Source of the DNA: Marchantia polymorpha subsp. ruderalis
Lineage: Eukaryota > Streptophyta > Marchantiopsida > Marchantiales > Marchantiaceae
Direction: 5' to 3'
DNA: 64,000 bases
Assembly (NCBI GenBank): GCA_037833965.1
Contig: AP031352.1
Coordinates: 25,028,501-25,092,500 of the forward strand
Shown: positions 50,475-61,177 of the stretch, one piece after another
Position numbering within the stretch: position 1 is the stretch's first letter
Layout: the number at the start of each line of letters is the position of its first letter
Made by a program: the position numbers and the translations under genes
The notes under the pieces: generated by a model
Told to the model about the DNA's origin: nothing
Database searches by the model: none
What the model saw: the letters and a program-made list of their open reading frames with translations, nothing else

Positions 50475-51744
50475 TAGCAGTTGTCCGACTGGGAGTCGGA
50501 TACACCCTGCGCGTCTTCACTCCACTTGGCCTTCTTGCTGGTGGCGTCTTCCCAGAAGTGCCTTCCGCCGAAGACGACCTTCTGAGGGTTGTTGGCTCGT
50601 CAGCCAAACTCTCTTCTGCTTCCGGCCTGCTGTCCGGTTCAACGCGCCGTTCAGTTGGCCTTCCTTCCGCTTGTCGACCTTCAGTCGCCCGGCTCGTAGT
50701 CGGCCGACTGTTAGTCCGTCCATCTCCTTCCGAAGGCATTGGTGCCTTCTGCGCAGAGGTATTTGTCGACTTCCCTAGAATCTGCGCGATTATCTCCTCC
50801 TGCGTGGGATTCCGTCGGAGCGGAGTACGCCCGGTCTCCTCAGTACTAGTTGGCATTTTGCGTGCCCTCTGTTTTGGTCGACTGTGAGGCTCGTGGGTGG
50901 GCCGACCACGAGTCGGCGCAGCTGGCACTTCTGGCTGCCTGTCCTCAGGTCTCTCATCCCACTTGCGCTTTCGCGGAATGCGCTCACTTCGACGTTCTTC
51001 TGCTGCTCTTGCTGGGGCCGGAGCCGGAGACGGACTGGCAGGTTCCTCGTCCGGATCCGTGTCTACTTCGGCCTCCCGTGAGTATCTACCTGGATGGCTC
51101 TGGGTCAGCAGCGGAAACCGTGTCCGCTCTGAATTTGTCAAACATCCCATCGCCCGATAAAACACAATCAAGTAAGGCGAAAGATGATTGAGGGTTCCTC
51201 CTCTCTCTTCTTGCGCATGTTGGCGCGTCACCTTCCACAGGAGCCGTGCCTAATGCACTGGAGCTCCTGACAACACTAGCTCCACAAATTCTACCTGCCA
51301 ACCATGCATGTAAGCGGTCTTGGTCGGCTGCAATATCTGCAGCAATGCAGTCGCGACATTTCTCCGCAATCGATCTTTGTAATCCCGTGTCCGGAAACCG
51401 TTCTTGGGATGCCTGGCAACTTTGAAGAGCTCATTGTAGGAGATTTCTTCCTCCTGGGACACCTTCACGCTATCGGCTTCGAAGAGGAGATCCCCTTCCT
51501 CGCCGGCACACCTGCCCAACACCTGCGCCCAGTTACAAATGTCCCATCTTTCTGGATGTGGACGGAATCCGCGTGAGGGCTTGTGTCTCTCCTGCAGATA
51601 CTCGCGCACCATCTCCGGACATGTCCAATTCCACCCCCATAGAAGGAAATCGAGCTTCAGCTCCAGCAGCACATCTTGAAATGCGCGTAGACCGATCTGT
51701 GGCACCCTGAGTGGAGACACTCGCAGCTGGGGAACCTTCGACAT
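50434..51744 (-). pseudogene. Mirrored copy of the element protein, with one nonsense codon and a truncated C-terminus
   Basis: The minus strand from ATG 51744 reads the same protein as 48532-50445. A single TAG at 51250-51252 replaces the TGG (Trp) found at 49024-49026. The frame is otherwise open in both halves, with scattered amino-acid differences. Past the arm boundary it leaves the homologous C-terminus and ends after a short unrelated tail (ILYCRRACCQSKS) at 50434. It converges on the left frame and overlaps its stop by 12 bp. It cannot make the full protein. A first ~260-residue fragment, or a re-initiated second half, are the only products possible. Confidence 0.8.
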
Positions 51745-53107
51745 TGCGTTTCCTGCACACACAAACGTTCTCCCTTTCGCTCGCTCTCTCATTATCGCCA
51801 CTACGCGTCGGCCGCTCAAGCACTGATTGCTCACTCTCTCTTCGCTCACGCTCAAGTTCGCTACTCGCAATTCTCTCCAAGGTCTGTCAAGATCCTCGCG
51901 CAACTCGTCTCCGCACTCTCTCCTCTCACTGCAGGTCTCTCCGCCCTTGCGCGTAATCTTGGAAGCTGGAAATCGCAAAATCAAGAATGAGAGAATGAGA
52001 CTGGAGCGCAGTCTTTTCTTCTCCGAATTCAAGAACGTCCAACGTTCTTACTGGTTACAACGTACGCAGCCGGCTATACGGCCTAACGGTTCGCCCTTTG
52101 CATGCGCGAATTCACGTCTCCGCACTGCGCGCATTCGCATGCGCGAATGTTGAATTCTCCCGCCGCCGCCGCCTTCCGGACTCGAGTCCGCCGCAGGGTA
52201 TACGTCGGCTATGTTGTCTTTCCCTAACCCGTCCATCACCGGAGGCGTGTCGCCGCTGGCGCGTTCCTTATCCGTCGGCGCCTTGCTGGAGGCGCACATC
52301 CAGTCGGAGCGAATTACGCCGGCGCGCATTCGTACCGCTTATTTTGTCCTTTATGGCTCGTCCATTGCTGACGGCGCATATCCGCCAGCGCAAATCATGC
52401 CAGCGCATCCGGCCGTCAGCGTCACGTCGGAGGCGTACATCCGACCGGCGCTTTCCTTCCATGAGCAGTCGTCAAAGGTGCTTCCGACTCTGAGTTGGTT
52501 TCCTCCCATGAGCGCGCGATTCCGCCGAAGGCGCATCGCCGAGGGCGTACGGGAGTCCTTTCCGGCTGTGAACCATAGCGCGAACGGCGCATGTCCGGCT
52601 ACGAGTTTTCCGACGCTCATAACTTCTCCGTCCTTGATCCATCTCCGACGCTGTTGGGCTCGTTAGAACGAGCGTCCCGAGCTCTTTCTAATGCGACTTC
52701 AACCAACTGGATCTACCGTGTATTCCGATCGTTATGAAGGTTTTCCCTTTCCGCGCTAGCGGCGCATCGCCGAAGGCGCACTCACGGTCGGACGCCTTCA
52801 GAGGTACGGGCCCTTCTTCTGACGTCTTTAGCAAAACCTCCTCCTGAGGTGTCTGCGCCGGAAGCGTAGCTTCCTTATACGCTGGAAGCGCGTGAGTAGG
52901 GACAACTCAGAAAAGGAGCTTTTGCCGAAGGCGCCGAAGACATTGGCGTTGGTACATCCGACTACGCGATTCTTCGTGACCTCGTGACGATCTCATCAAT
53001 CCACTCTATTTAACGTACCCTTTTCTAACTACAAACACTGCTTCGGTACTAGTTTTCTAAAATTGTTTAAATTCTGCAAAAAAAACAAAAAGTGTGTTAC
53101 CACAATA
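50475..53107 (-). repeat. Right arm of the inverted duplication
   Basis: Reverse complement of 47152-49801 with scattered substitutions and short indels. Its outer end, ...GTGTGTTACCACAATA, mirrors the left end. Confidence 0.9.
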
Positions 53108-54873
53108 TGACCAATCGCAAATCACAGTTAATGACGGACAGGAGAATAAGATGAAGGAGATGACATCATTATTGTTGTTCAAGTTTCAACTTCCAGAAAT
53201 TAAAACATTTGATAGGAAGGATTCAGTTGTGATGTTGATAGTGTCTATGCACAAGAATGAAACTAGGTTGATTCAATGAAGATTTTCAAAAAAAATTTGC
53301 CTTAAACAAATCTAAGGTCGTCAATCTAAAAAAAAGTTCGTTTTGGTTGTGAGCCTTATCATCCTTCGATGAGCTTGCAATAAGATTTTCATAAGATTTT
53401 GCTACGATGAGCTGCAACCAATCTACCTTAACCAATAATATTCTTGTATAGACAAATAACACCTTTCACACATGCCAATAGTTAGGATTATTTTTCAAGC
53501 TATAACCATCTTTATTTAGTTAAAATCAAAGTAGAAGTTATTCAAAATGAAGATAAAGTAATATTATAGGAGAATATTTATAGTTTCCATGTTAACAATA
53601 CATGTGCTTGATAGAATATTAATGTGTTAGCTGAAAATAACACATCCGCAATATGTGTGTTTGTTAGATAAGAATCAAGTATGTTAATTATTGTGTTATT
53701 TGATAATAAAAAATTAGCCGTCCGAATGCCTGTTAGATATATCCACTATGTCATCAATCCATTTGGAAAGTGATAGATGGTGATTGTGAGATTTAATCTC
53801 TTCCTATTTGTTGGAAAAATTTATATGATAAAGTTCATAATCTTTCTAGATATTTTTCATTTTCAGAGTTGTTTATCTCTTTAGCTAATCTCTTAATTTT
53901 TGGTATTTCACGTATTTTTTAATAAATGTGTTCAAGCATTCACAATTCAATCAACATGTTGTATTTCATTGCAAAATAGATATGAAATTTTTTCTATTTC
54001 AACACATTCTACAACAATCTATTAGGAGTGTAGATCTACGGTCAATGATGAAATTGGTTGGCAAAAATTCAAGCTCAAACTTTCCACTTGCAAATTTCCA
54101 AATACTTACTTCAATATTCTTGGCTTGAATATCAAAATTGTTGTAGCAATACACATCATCACATCCATTCTAAACACAATAATTTTCATTCATATCAATA
54201 AGTGCAAAATGTTGACTCATAATAGAAATGCTGCTTGATTGGCAAAAAAAAATTCCAAATATTCAAGTGGAACTCAACACTATAGTGTCACAAACATGAC
54301 ATACAGTAATGATGACGGTGTGGAGGCGGTGCAAACTTTTCAACTTCATGTTCGTGACAATTTTTCTACTTTGGAGACGATGACTCTTTTTAACTTTAGA
54401 GTTTTTAATGGCGTACTAGTAGTATATCTAGAGAATCTCAGGATATTGTTCATCAATCTCATCAACACGAGTGAAATCTACTTCTCTTGAAATCAATAAT
54501 ATTTCAATTTTTTTCATTTTGAGTATTATTTTTAAAAAAAATTTCACCTTGAGTGCTATTCCAAATCTTGTGTGAGAAACCTCTTGGTAGTTTTATGACA
54601 CAGGTTTTGATATTTCTTTGAATTATTTCCTCAATCTAGTCTTTTAGATTATCACAGAGTTGTTTTTTGCAATAGTTTAAAGAGAGACCATTAATAGTTT
54701 TGTCTCCAAAAGTTTAAGGTTTTCATTTTTCGTGATCGCTTCAAAATTACAATACGCAAATATTTTTTACTTCATTTATTTGTGAATCTTGGAAAGTATC
54801 AAGATGGATAATATTTCCAACATCCAGATGCATGATGTGAATTTCATGATGCAATAACTACAAAAAATTGTTG
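53108..54873. other. AT-rich intergenic DNA
   Basis: Nothing recognisable. Short frames at 53928-54128 and 54239-54490 have no family motif. Confidence 0.55.
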
Positions 54874-55069
54874 CCAGCCTAAAAAATGTCAAAGATTAGC
54901 TCCAAGTTGCTCGCACTTTAATCCATGTTCTAGCTCCCAAAGCAAATCCAATTCCACAAACGCCAAACAAATCACAGATAAACTTGTCAAAAAGGTTTGA
55001 CGGAAATTATAGAAACTTCAAGATTTTGTTAATCAAGTTTGACTTGTCTTATGATCCCTTGTGCTTGGA
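54874..55069 (+). repeat. Left direct repeat flanking a captured gene fragment
   Basis: It begins CCAGCCTAAAAAATGTC and shares gattagctccaagttgctcgc, atagaaacttcaagattttgt and tgacttgtct blocks, in order, with 55464-55650. The copies are clearly related but diverged. Confidence 0.85.
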
Positions 55070-55085
55070 AATAGACTAGACTAGA

Positions 55086-55650
<565 letters not shown>

Positions 55651-58600
55651 AACAAAAACTTAAAAAAAAAGAAAAATAAATTATACCAATTAAATCACTA
55701 AGTTACTTTGATTTTTACCATTATTAAAGAAGGATTTTTCACTTTTGACAGATCTTGATTAATTTTTTGAAGAATTTTGTAGACGTTTGGAAAAAAAGAT
55801 TGAGTACTTACTGCAACAACAAAATTTCAAACATTTGCAACAATGATTGTGATCAGTTTTGACATACGTTATAAAATTTCAGCAATTTGCAGGTGACCTT
55901 TATTGGAAAGATACGGCTCTTATAACCATATTTTGATGAAAATTTCACAACAATATCAATACCTTATTGCTGAATTTTCCTAAACAAATTACTTTGTCAG
56001 AAGTCATTATCCAAACAATCGACTATGACAATCTGCAGATCGAGCAATGATAGAAATGAAGGAGCAATGATAGAAATAAAGACCTTAAGAAGTTGCTTTT
56101 GTTAATTTTTTCCATCTTGATATTGAATTCTTGTCAAACTGTTGCAGATGGCAATTTACACAAGACTCAATGAAGCATTCAAAGCTCCAAAAATTGGAAA
56201 TAGTAACACTTGAAACAATAATGTTGGAAGTAGTTATTAGTTGAATAAAAAAACCGAAAGTAGTATAGATACTAGAAGAGCAAATACAACTACTGTTGAT
56301 GAGAATGAGGGACAATGTCTTGAGGTATTATATATACTGCTAGGACTAACAAACAACATTCAAACAACTCACTCAACAATACATACCTTACCTCAGGTCC
56401 GTTCATGGATGCACCAACTTCTAAACTTTTTTTTAATGTCTTTATGACTATTGCACCTTTAATACATGATCTTGGAGAGAGTTTGACAGCAAGCGCCCAA
56501 ACAAATCTTTGTCTTGAACTCTCACGAGATGAGAGAACATCACATTCAAAACTTTGCAAAGCATATTGCCCGAGTGGATAGCAATTTTCAAATCCATCAT
56601 CTTCAACTTTTACTTCTTCTAAAATTACAGCTTCAGCTTCTCTTTTTTCCTTGCCCAACCCTCTTTCCTTGTAATCCTTCTAAGCAATTAAAACCTCCTT
56701 AACAAGAACCGGTGGTGCTTCTTTACTAACACTTTCTTCTCTGGATGAAAAATTCCATAAAATAATCTTTATTGGCTTGAAAGCAGCTTCCGCTTTCATC
56801 AAAAGACTAATAACTTCAGTCTTATGAATGAAGTATCACCAACTATATTACTTTGCAGAGCAGGACTTTCATCCTCCTTCACTTTGAACCTTTCTTCTTG
56901 TAGCCCTTGACACTTTGCTTCCTTTCACAACAGGTTTAGCAACTAATTTAGCATCTAAGGAGCCGTTTTTTGTGTCAACTTCTCCTTCTAAACATGTGTC
57001 TTCTTGTGTTTAATCTTATTTTCTCCATGCTTAGAAGATTTTACCTTGTGAACTCTTCTATTTGCAGCTCTTGATGAAGGGTGAGAGATGCCCACTTCTT
57101 TGGTCAAAACATTACTCCAAAAAATACTTGTATAGACAAGCTGGAACATTTAAAACTACTCGCAACTCCAATAAAATTTGAAAGATTAGTTGGAAAATTA
57201 CCAATTTTCAAAAAAAGAAAAAAAATCCCAAGCCTAAAAAATACACAAACGCAAAATATACCAAATTAAATTTAGTGTATCGCCACGCGTAGTATGGAAC
57301 CAGAGAGTTTTTTTTAATATAAACCTAACAAATTTTCAAGACAAGCTACGTATTGTACTCCTTTATAGTGTATATCAGAAACCTTTAACCTAATCCTAGC
57401 TATGATTAACACTAAACCTTATTATAACACGAGTTAAATTAGCTTTCAGTGGACCCAACTTGAATCAATTCTAGTTTACTCAAATTGGGTTAGTAGTAAC
57501 AATATGTTTGATCTCTTTCTTAAATCTCTCGTAGAGAAATTTATAAAGCATATGGAGATTACAGTCCTTACGACATAAATCAAGGAAAAGAATGGTAGGA
57601 ATAACTTGAGATCTTGATTTGATTCATGATTCTATTTGAATAGATATGTTTAATTTTATTTTTCTTACTTAGATATAAGGTATTTTCGTGAATGTATCGT
57701 TGTGATGAACCACATTTTTTTAAAGTGCATGCACATTCTCGTCTTGATTGTGTGTGATTGCGTTTGAGTTTCTGCTTATCAATTTTTACTCTCTTAATGT
57801 CTTTTCTTACTCTAGCATATATACAAATAGAAGATTAGATAAGACAAGATACTTCATTTTATTTAGTAAACTCAACTAGCTGGAGTGATGAAGTCCGAGA
57901 AACCAAATACAATATTTGGAATGTGTATTGATTGAAATGTATACAGAATAATAAATTTTTTTGAAAAAACTCGTCACCAACAAGGCACAACACCAAAGAA
58001 GAATAAGGGGTAGGCGTAGATACTATTAAGATAAAATATATGTCTATATTTTACATGTGTATATATTTTTATGTTACCCTTTGTTTTAGATATTGCAATG
58101 AGCCAACTAACAAACTACATGAGACTTGTATGTTGGATCACCTAAAGTGATTGTACTTCTATGTATAGCTCGTAGAGTAATGAAATATCTAAAATAAGCT
58201 TATCAATAGGTCCAAGAGAGTGGTAGAGTAATGAAATATCTAAAATAAGCTAATCAATAGGTCCAAGAGAGTGATAGAACCTGTCATCTAAAATGATAGT
58301 TTCTCAGGCACTTCTTGCGAACATCCATATTTTCCAAGATAAAGACATAGAAGTGAGCTCTTTACATAACTCTATATTTGAAGATCCTGTTTGCTTGTCA
58401 TTTTATCCGGAAACTTGAATAATCAACTTTCAGAAACTCTTTCACATTTTACTAAGCCCTAAACTTGTTGTTATGAAATACGTTCAAAAGATGTCTCCTT
58501 ACCATGTTGCATTTTCTTCTAGAGCATGATCCCAGTGCTGATGAGAAGTATAGCTAAAATTGAAGTACTTGATGAATACTTTTTTTGGTTCTTTATCCGT

Positions 58601-59036
58601 GAAGAAGAAACATTAAGTGTATCTGGTTATAGAAGTAATCACTTGCATCTTTTATGATTTGTTTATAATCCTTTTGCAAAAAGAATTAAAATTGTTGAGA
58701 TGTACTCGCAGATAACGTGAGTGAGATGCTGTAAGCAAAACATCAATGGCATACAAGACTTATCTGATTAAGATGTGCTGTACAAGGATGAACGTGAACT
58801 TTGAATGATTTATCTAAGTCTGCAACGGACAAAAGATGATGCATGAATTTAGTTTCATACCATCATCCTTTTATTCTTATATGTTTCAACTAGACTAGAA
58901 TCTTATTATAGAGCAATGCTATTAAACTATAAAAATTCACAAGTTTTTCAACCTATCTACAATTTTAAGATTAATATAGGAAAGTGATAAATTATAATAA
59001 AATCGTTGTTGTCGACATCTTTGACCTTGCTCATGA
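55651..59036. other. AT-rich intergenic DNA
   Basis: No supported gene. A 122-codon minus frame at 56290-56658 was considered and set aside. A 51-bp tandem duplication lies at 58173-58274. Confidence 0.5.
58173..58274. repeat. 51-bp tandem duplication
   Basis: Units 58173-58223 and 58224-58274 begin tagagtaatgaaatatc and contain aataggtccaagagagtg. They are almost identical, so the duplication is recent. Confidence 0.92.
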
Positions 59037-59044
59037 GTTTTCAA

Positions 59045-59414
59045 CAGGGCTGGCACCATGCAATCAAGTTGCATTCAAGTTTTATGCAAGATTTATGCAA
59101 TCAAGTTTAAAAAGGTTTTTCTAAAAAACCCGTATTATTTTTATTGGCATTAATCGGGTTTTGAGTTTGAAATTTACATCACTACACTGTTCTGTACTGA
59201 TAAGGTACTAATTTAGTTGATACAATTGATTACAACCATTGTTGAAATCAGGTTTTTTAATTACCCCAAATTATTATCGATAAAAATCAGATTTTTTACA
59301 CTCCTGCTAATAGTCTAATACAATGGATTAAAACCATTGTTGAAATTAGGTTTTTAAGGTCATTTAATTAACCCGAAATTATTCTCGATAAAAATCGGGA
59401 TTTGTCCACCCCTG
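59045..59414. mobile_element. hAT-type non-autonomous element with 8-bp target duplication
   Basis: The left end reads CAGGGCTGGCACCAT and the right end complements to CAGGGGTGGACAAAT, the CAGGG-type terminus of hAT elements. The octamer gttttcaa is duplicated exactly outside both ends (59037-59044 and 59415-59422). The 370-bp interior codes for no transposase. It contains an internal imperfect duplication (about 59220-59300 and 59325-59400), each unit holding accattgttgaaat and cgataaaaatc, plus short aacccg/cgggtt inverted pieces. Confidence 0.9.
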
Positions 59415-59422
59415 GTTTTCAA

Positions 59423-59896
59423 CGAGAGTGAAACGAGAAGGTCATGATGTTGGCAAAAAATTCTTAAGATTCTCATTGCTTCATGTCATCCAACGTTTGT
59501 ATGAGGTGGGTAGGTTTGTGTCAGAAACAAACAACTGAATAGGCGTTCAAGATCTTGTATGCATTTATTCATAGAAGATGAACTTATTTTATGCATTCAC
59601 TTGCACACGATAATACCCATTCCTGCAATAAGGAGTGTCTTGACTCTAGCTGTGTATGGCTAAAATGATATGTTTGCCAACGTGGAACGGCATTAATGGC
59701 TAAGACAGAAGGAGACTCGGTCGAAGATCCGCCATATTTCGTGAGATCGTAGAGATTGAATCTGAGTTGCCGACTCGAAGGAAACTGGGACTACCTGTAC
59801 AACAACGTGACTGAACTAATCCTGCAGTCTCGAGTGGTGCCGATTGATGAGAGTGCAGAACCTCATGCAACGAGATGATCGGACCCTCGAATTCAC
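59423..59896. other. 3' flank of the dioxygenase gene
   Basis: Non-coding. The composition becomes less AT-rich from about 59690, and this part should include the dioxygenase 3' untranslated region. No polyadenylation site could be fixed. Confidence 0.45.
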
Positions 59897-61177
59897 TCAG
59901 CTCTTAATCTTGAGAGAATTGACAAACGCCTTGCCATTGAGACGCTGGGATATGAGGGCCGAGAGCATGTCTCCATACTTGGCAGAGCCATACTGCGGCG
60001 GATGGGACTCGTCCAGCAGCTCCTGGATGGGATCAATGGTTGCAGCCTTGGCGGGCATGTAGAACGAGACCAGCGACATGCGTTCCTCCGTTTCGTTTCC
60101 CGTGGCTCTATGTTCCACACTCCTGAATCTGCCGTTGCTCATCATCTGGGCAGCCAGACGCTGGAAGCTGATCAGCAACAAATCGACTGCACCCACAATG
60201 GCAGCTTGCAGCAAGAGGTTCTAATCACTGTGCTCATGCTTACAACAGTCGGCAACCATCGACCTCTATGGAAATGAAATTGGATGATCTGGGTACGCAG
60301 AGAAAGCCCCCGTGCGATGGAAAGATCTGGCTGTACCTCGAGAGAGTCACCCACGTTGACGACGAAAGCATCAGGCACGGGCTTGACTGGAACCCATCGG
60401 CCGTCATTTCTGATCTCCAGGCCAGGCACCGTGTCTGAGAAGAGAAAAACTATAGCAGGGAGGTCCGAGTGGGGCAAGATCTCGCCCACAGCCTTCCCCT
60501 CTGTCTGCAAAGGATAATAATTGGCTCGGATCCCTACGTCAATGGACTCGCAGCGTTTCTGCAAAGCAGCTGCGTCAAGTCCCAACGCTACGGACATTGC
60601 TGCCAGGACCCTCTCTTGTGCAGCTGCAACTTCCTTCGTAAATTCGAGCAGCGTTGGGCTGTGGTTTGCAGAGAAGATCAGACTCGGTATCAGAACAGTC
60701 AGCAAGTGATGGTATCGACAAGCGATGAGAGGGAGTAAGCATTGTAAGCCAGAAGAGTTTTACGAGGAGAATTTCTTACCGGAGATCTGGTGGAATCAAT
60801 GAGAATACTGTCTCGTGATTGGGGTTATCAGAAAGCACGATATAGTACAAGCATTCACTTGTATTTCCGATGTTCAGAGGAAATTTCTTCACATCGGAAT
60901 CGTCATATAGTTCGGGAGAGTACCACCCCTGATAAACTTTAGTCATCGCGTACTTCTTTTTCTCTTCTTTCGGCAAGTGGAAGAAGTCCTTGTATGCCTT
61001 CTGGGTCCTCCGAATCAAAGACATATCCACACCGTGATTGATGATGTGGAAAAAGCCCCATTCCTCACAAGCCTTTGCAACTTCTTCACAGATCCTTTTG
61101 AATCCCGGACCCGAATCAATGTCTGCGAGATCGATTACAGCGATTCCGTTATCGGAGCTCATGTCGTCCACCGCCAT
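59897..61177 (-). CDS. 2-oxoglutarate/Fe(II)-dependent dioxygenase (three exons)
   Basis: Exons 61177-60780, 60658-60337 and 60145-59897, joined by GT-AG introns of 121 and 191 bp, encode 322 residues. These soluble enzymes couple 2-oxoglutarate decarboxylation to hydroxylation or related oxidation of hormones and specialised metabolites. The N-terminal domain shows AVIDLADID (13-21) and EEWGFFHIINHGV (38-50). The catalytic double-stranded beta helix shows NYYP (179-182), the iron ligands His196-x-Asp198 in LPHSD, and His252 in SNGRFRSVEHRA. The 2-oxoglutarate-binding Arg262-x-Ser264 is in ERMS. All key residues are present, so it looks functional. The ATG at 61177 gives a short N-terminus. 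The frame stays open upstream to about 61318 without another ATG, so a 5' exon of ~30-50 residues may be missing. The substrate cannot be told from sequence; it belongs to the large plant DOXC-type class. Confidence 0.9.

Larger units (their letters stand above)
47152..53107. mobile_element. Large GC-rich inverted duplication with internal ORF (putative mobile element)
   Basis: The outer ends are exact mirrors: TATTGTGGTAACACACTTTT on the left and its complement on the right. Left arm 47152-49801 and right arm about 50475-53107 stay complementary for about 2.65 kb, with scattered substitutions and short indels. They surround a 673-bp spacer. Order from each end inward is an AT-rich tip, a subterminal zone of GCGCC words, a short leader and a protein frame. 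The whole unit is far more GC-rich than the flanks. No LTR, reverse transcriptase, integrase or known transposase was seen. Only TA can be read as duplicated outside TTGTGG ends. It may be a fold-back or long-TIR element, or an inverted duplication of half an element. Confidence 0.85.

Noticed and set aside
47152-53107. Palindrome as an ordinary pair of LTRs
   Set aside because: The arms are inverted, not direct, and no primer site, polypurine tract or pol domain is visible.
47152-53107. Palindrome as a simple assembly artefact
   Set aside because: The arms differ by substitutions, indels and a stop codon, and the spacer is unique to one side, so they are not one sequence copied twice.
56290-56658. 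122-codon minus frame with a WAL...KGA spacing recalling the mitochondrial fission protein FIS1
   Set aside because: Only a handful of residues match, the rest of FIS1 is missing and no neighbouring exon continues it.
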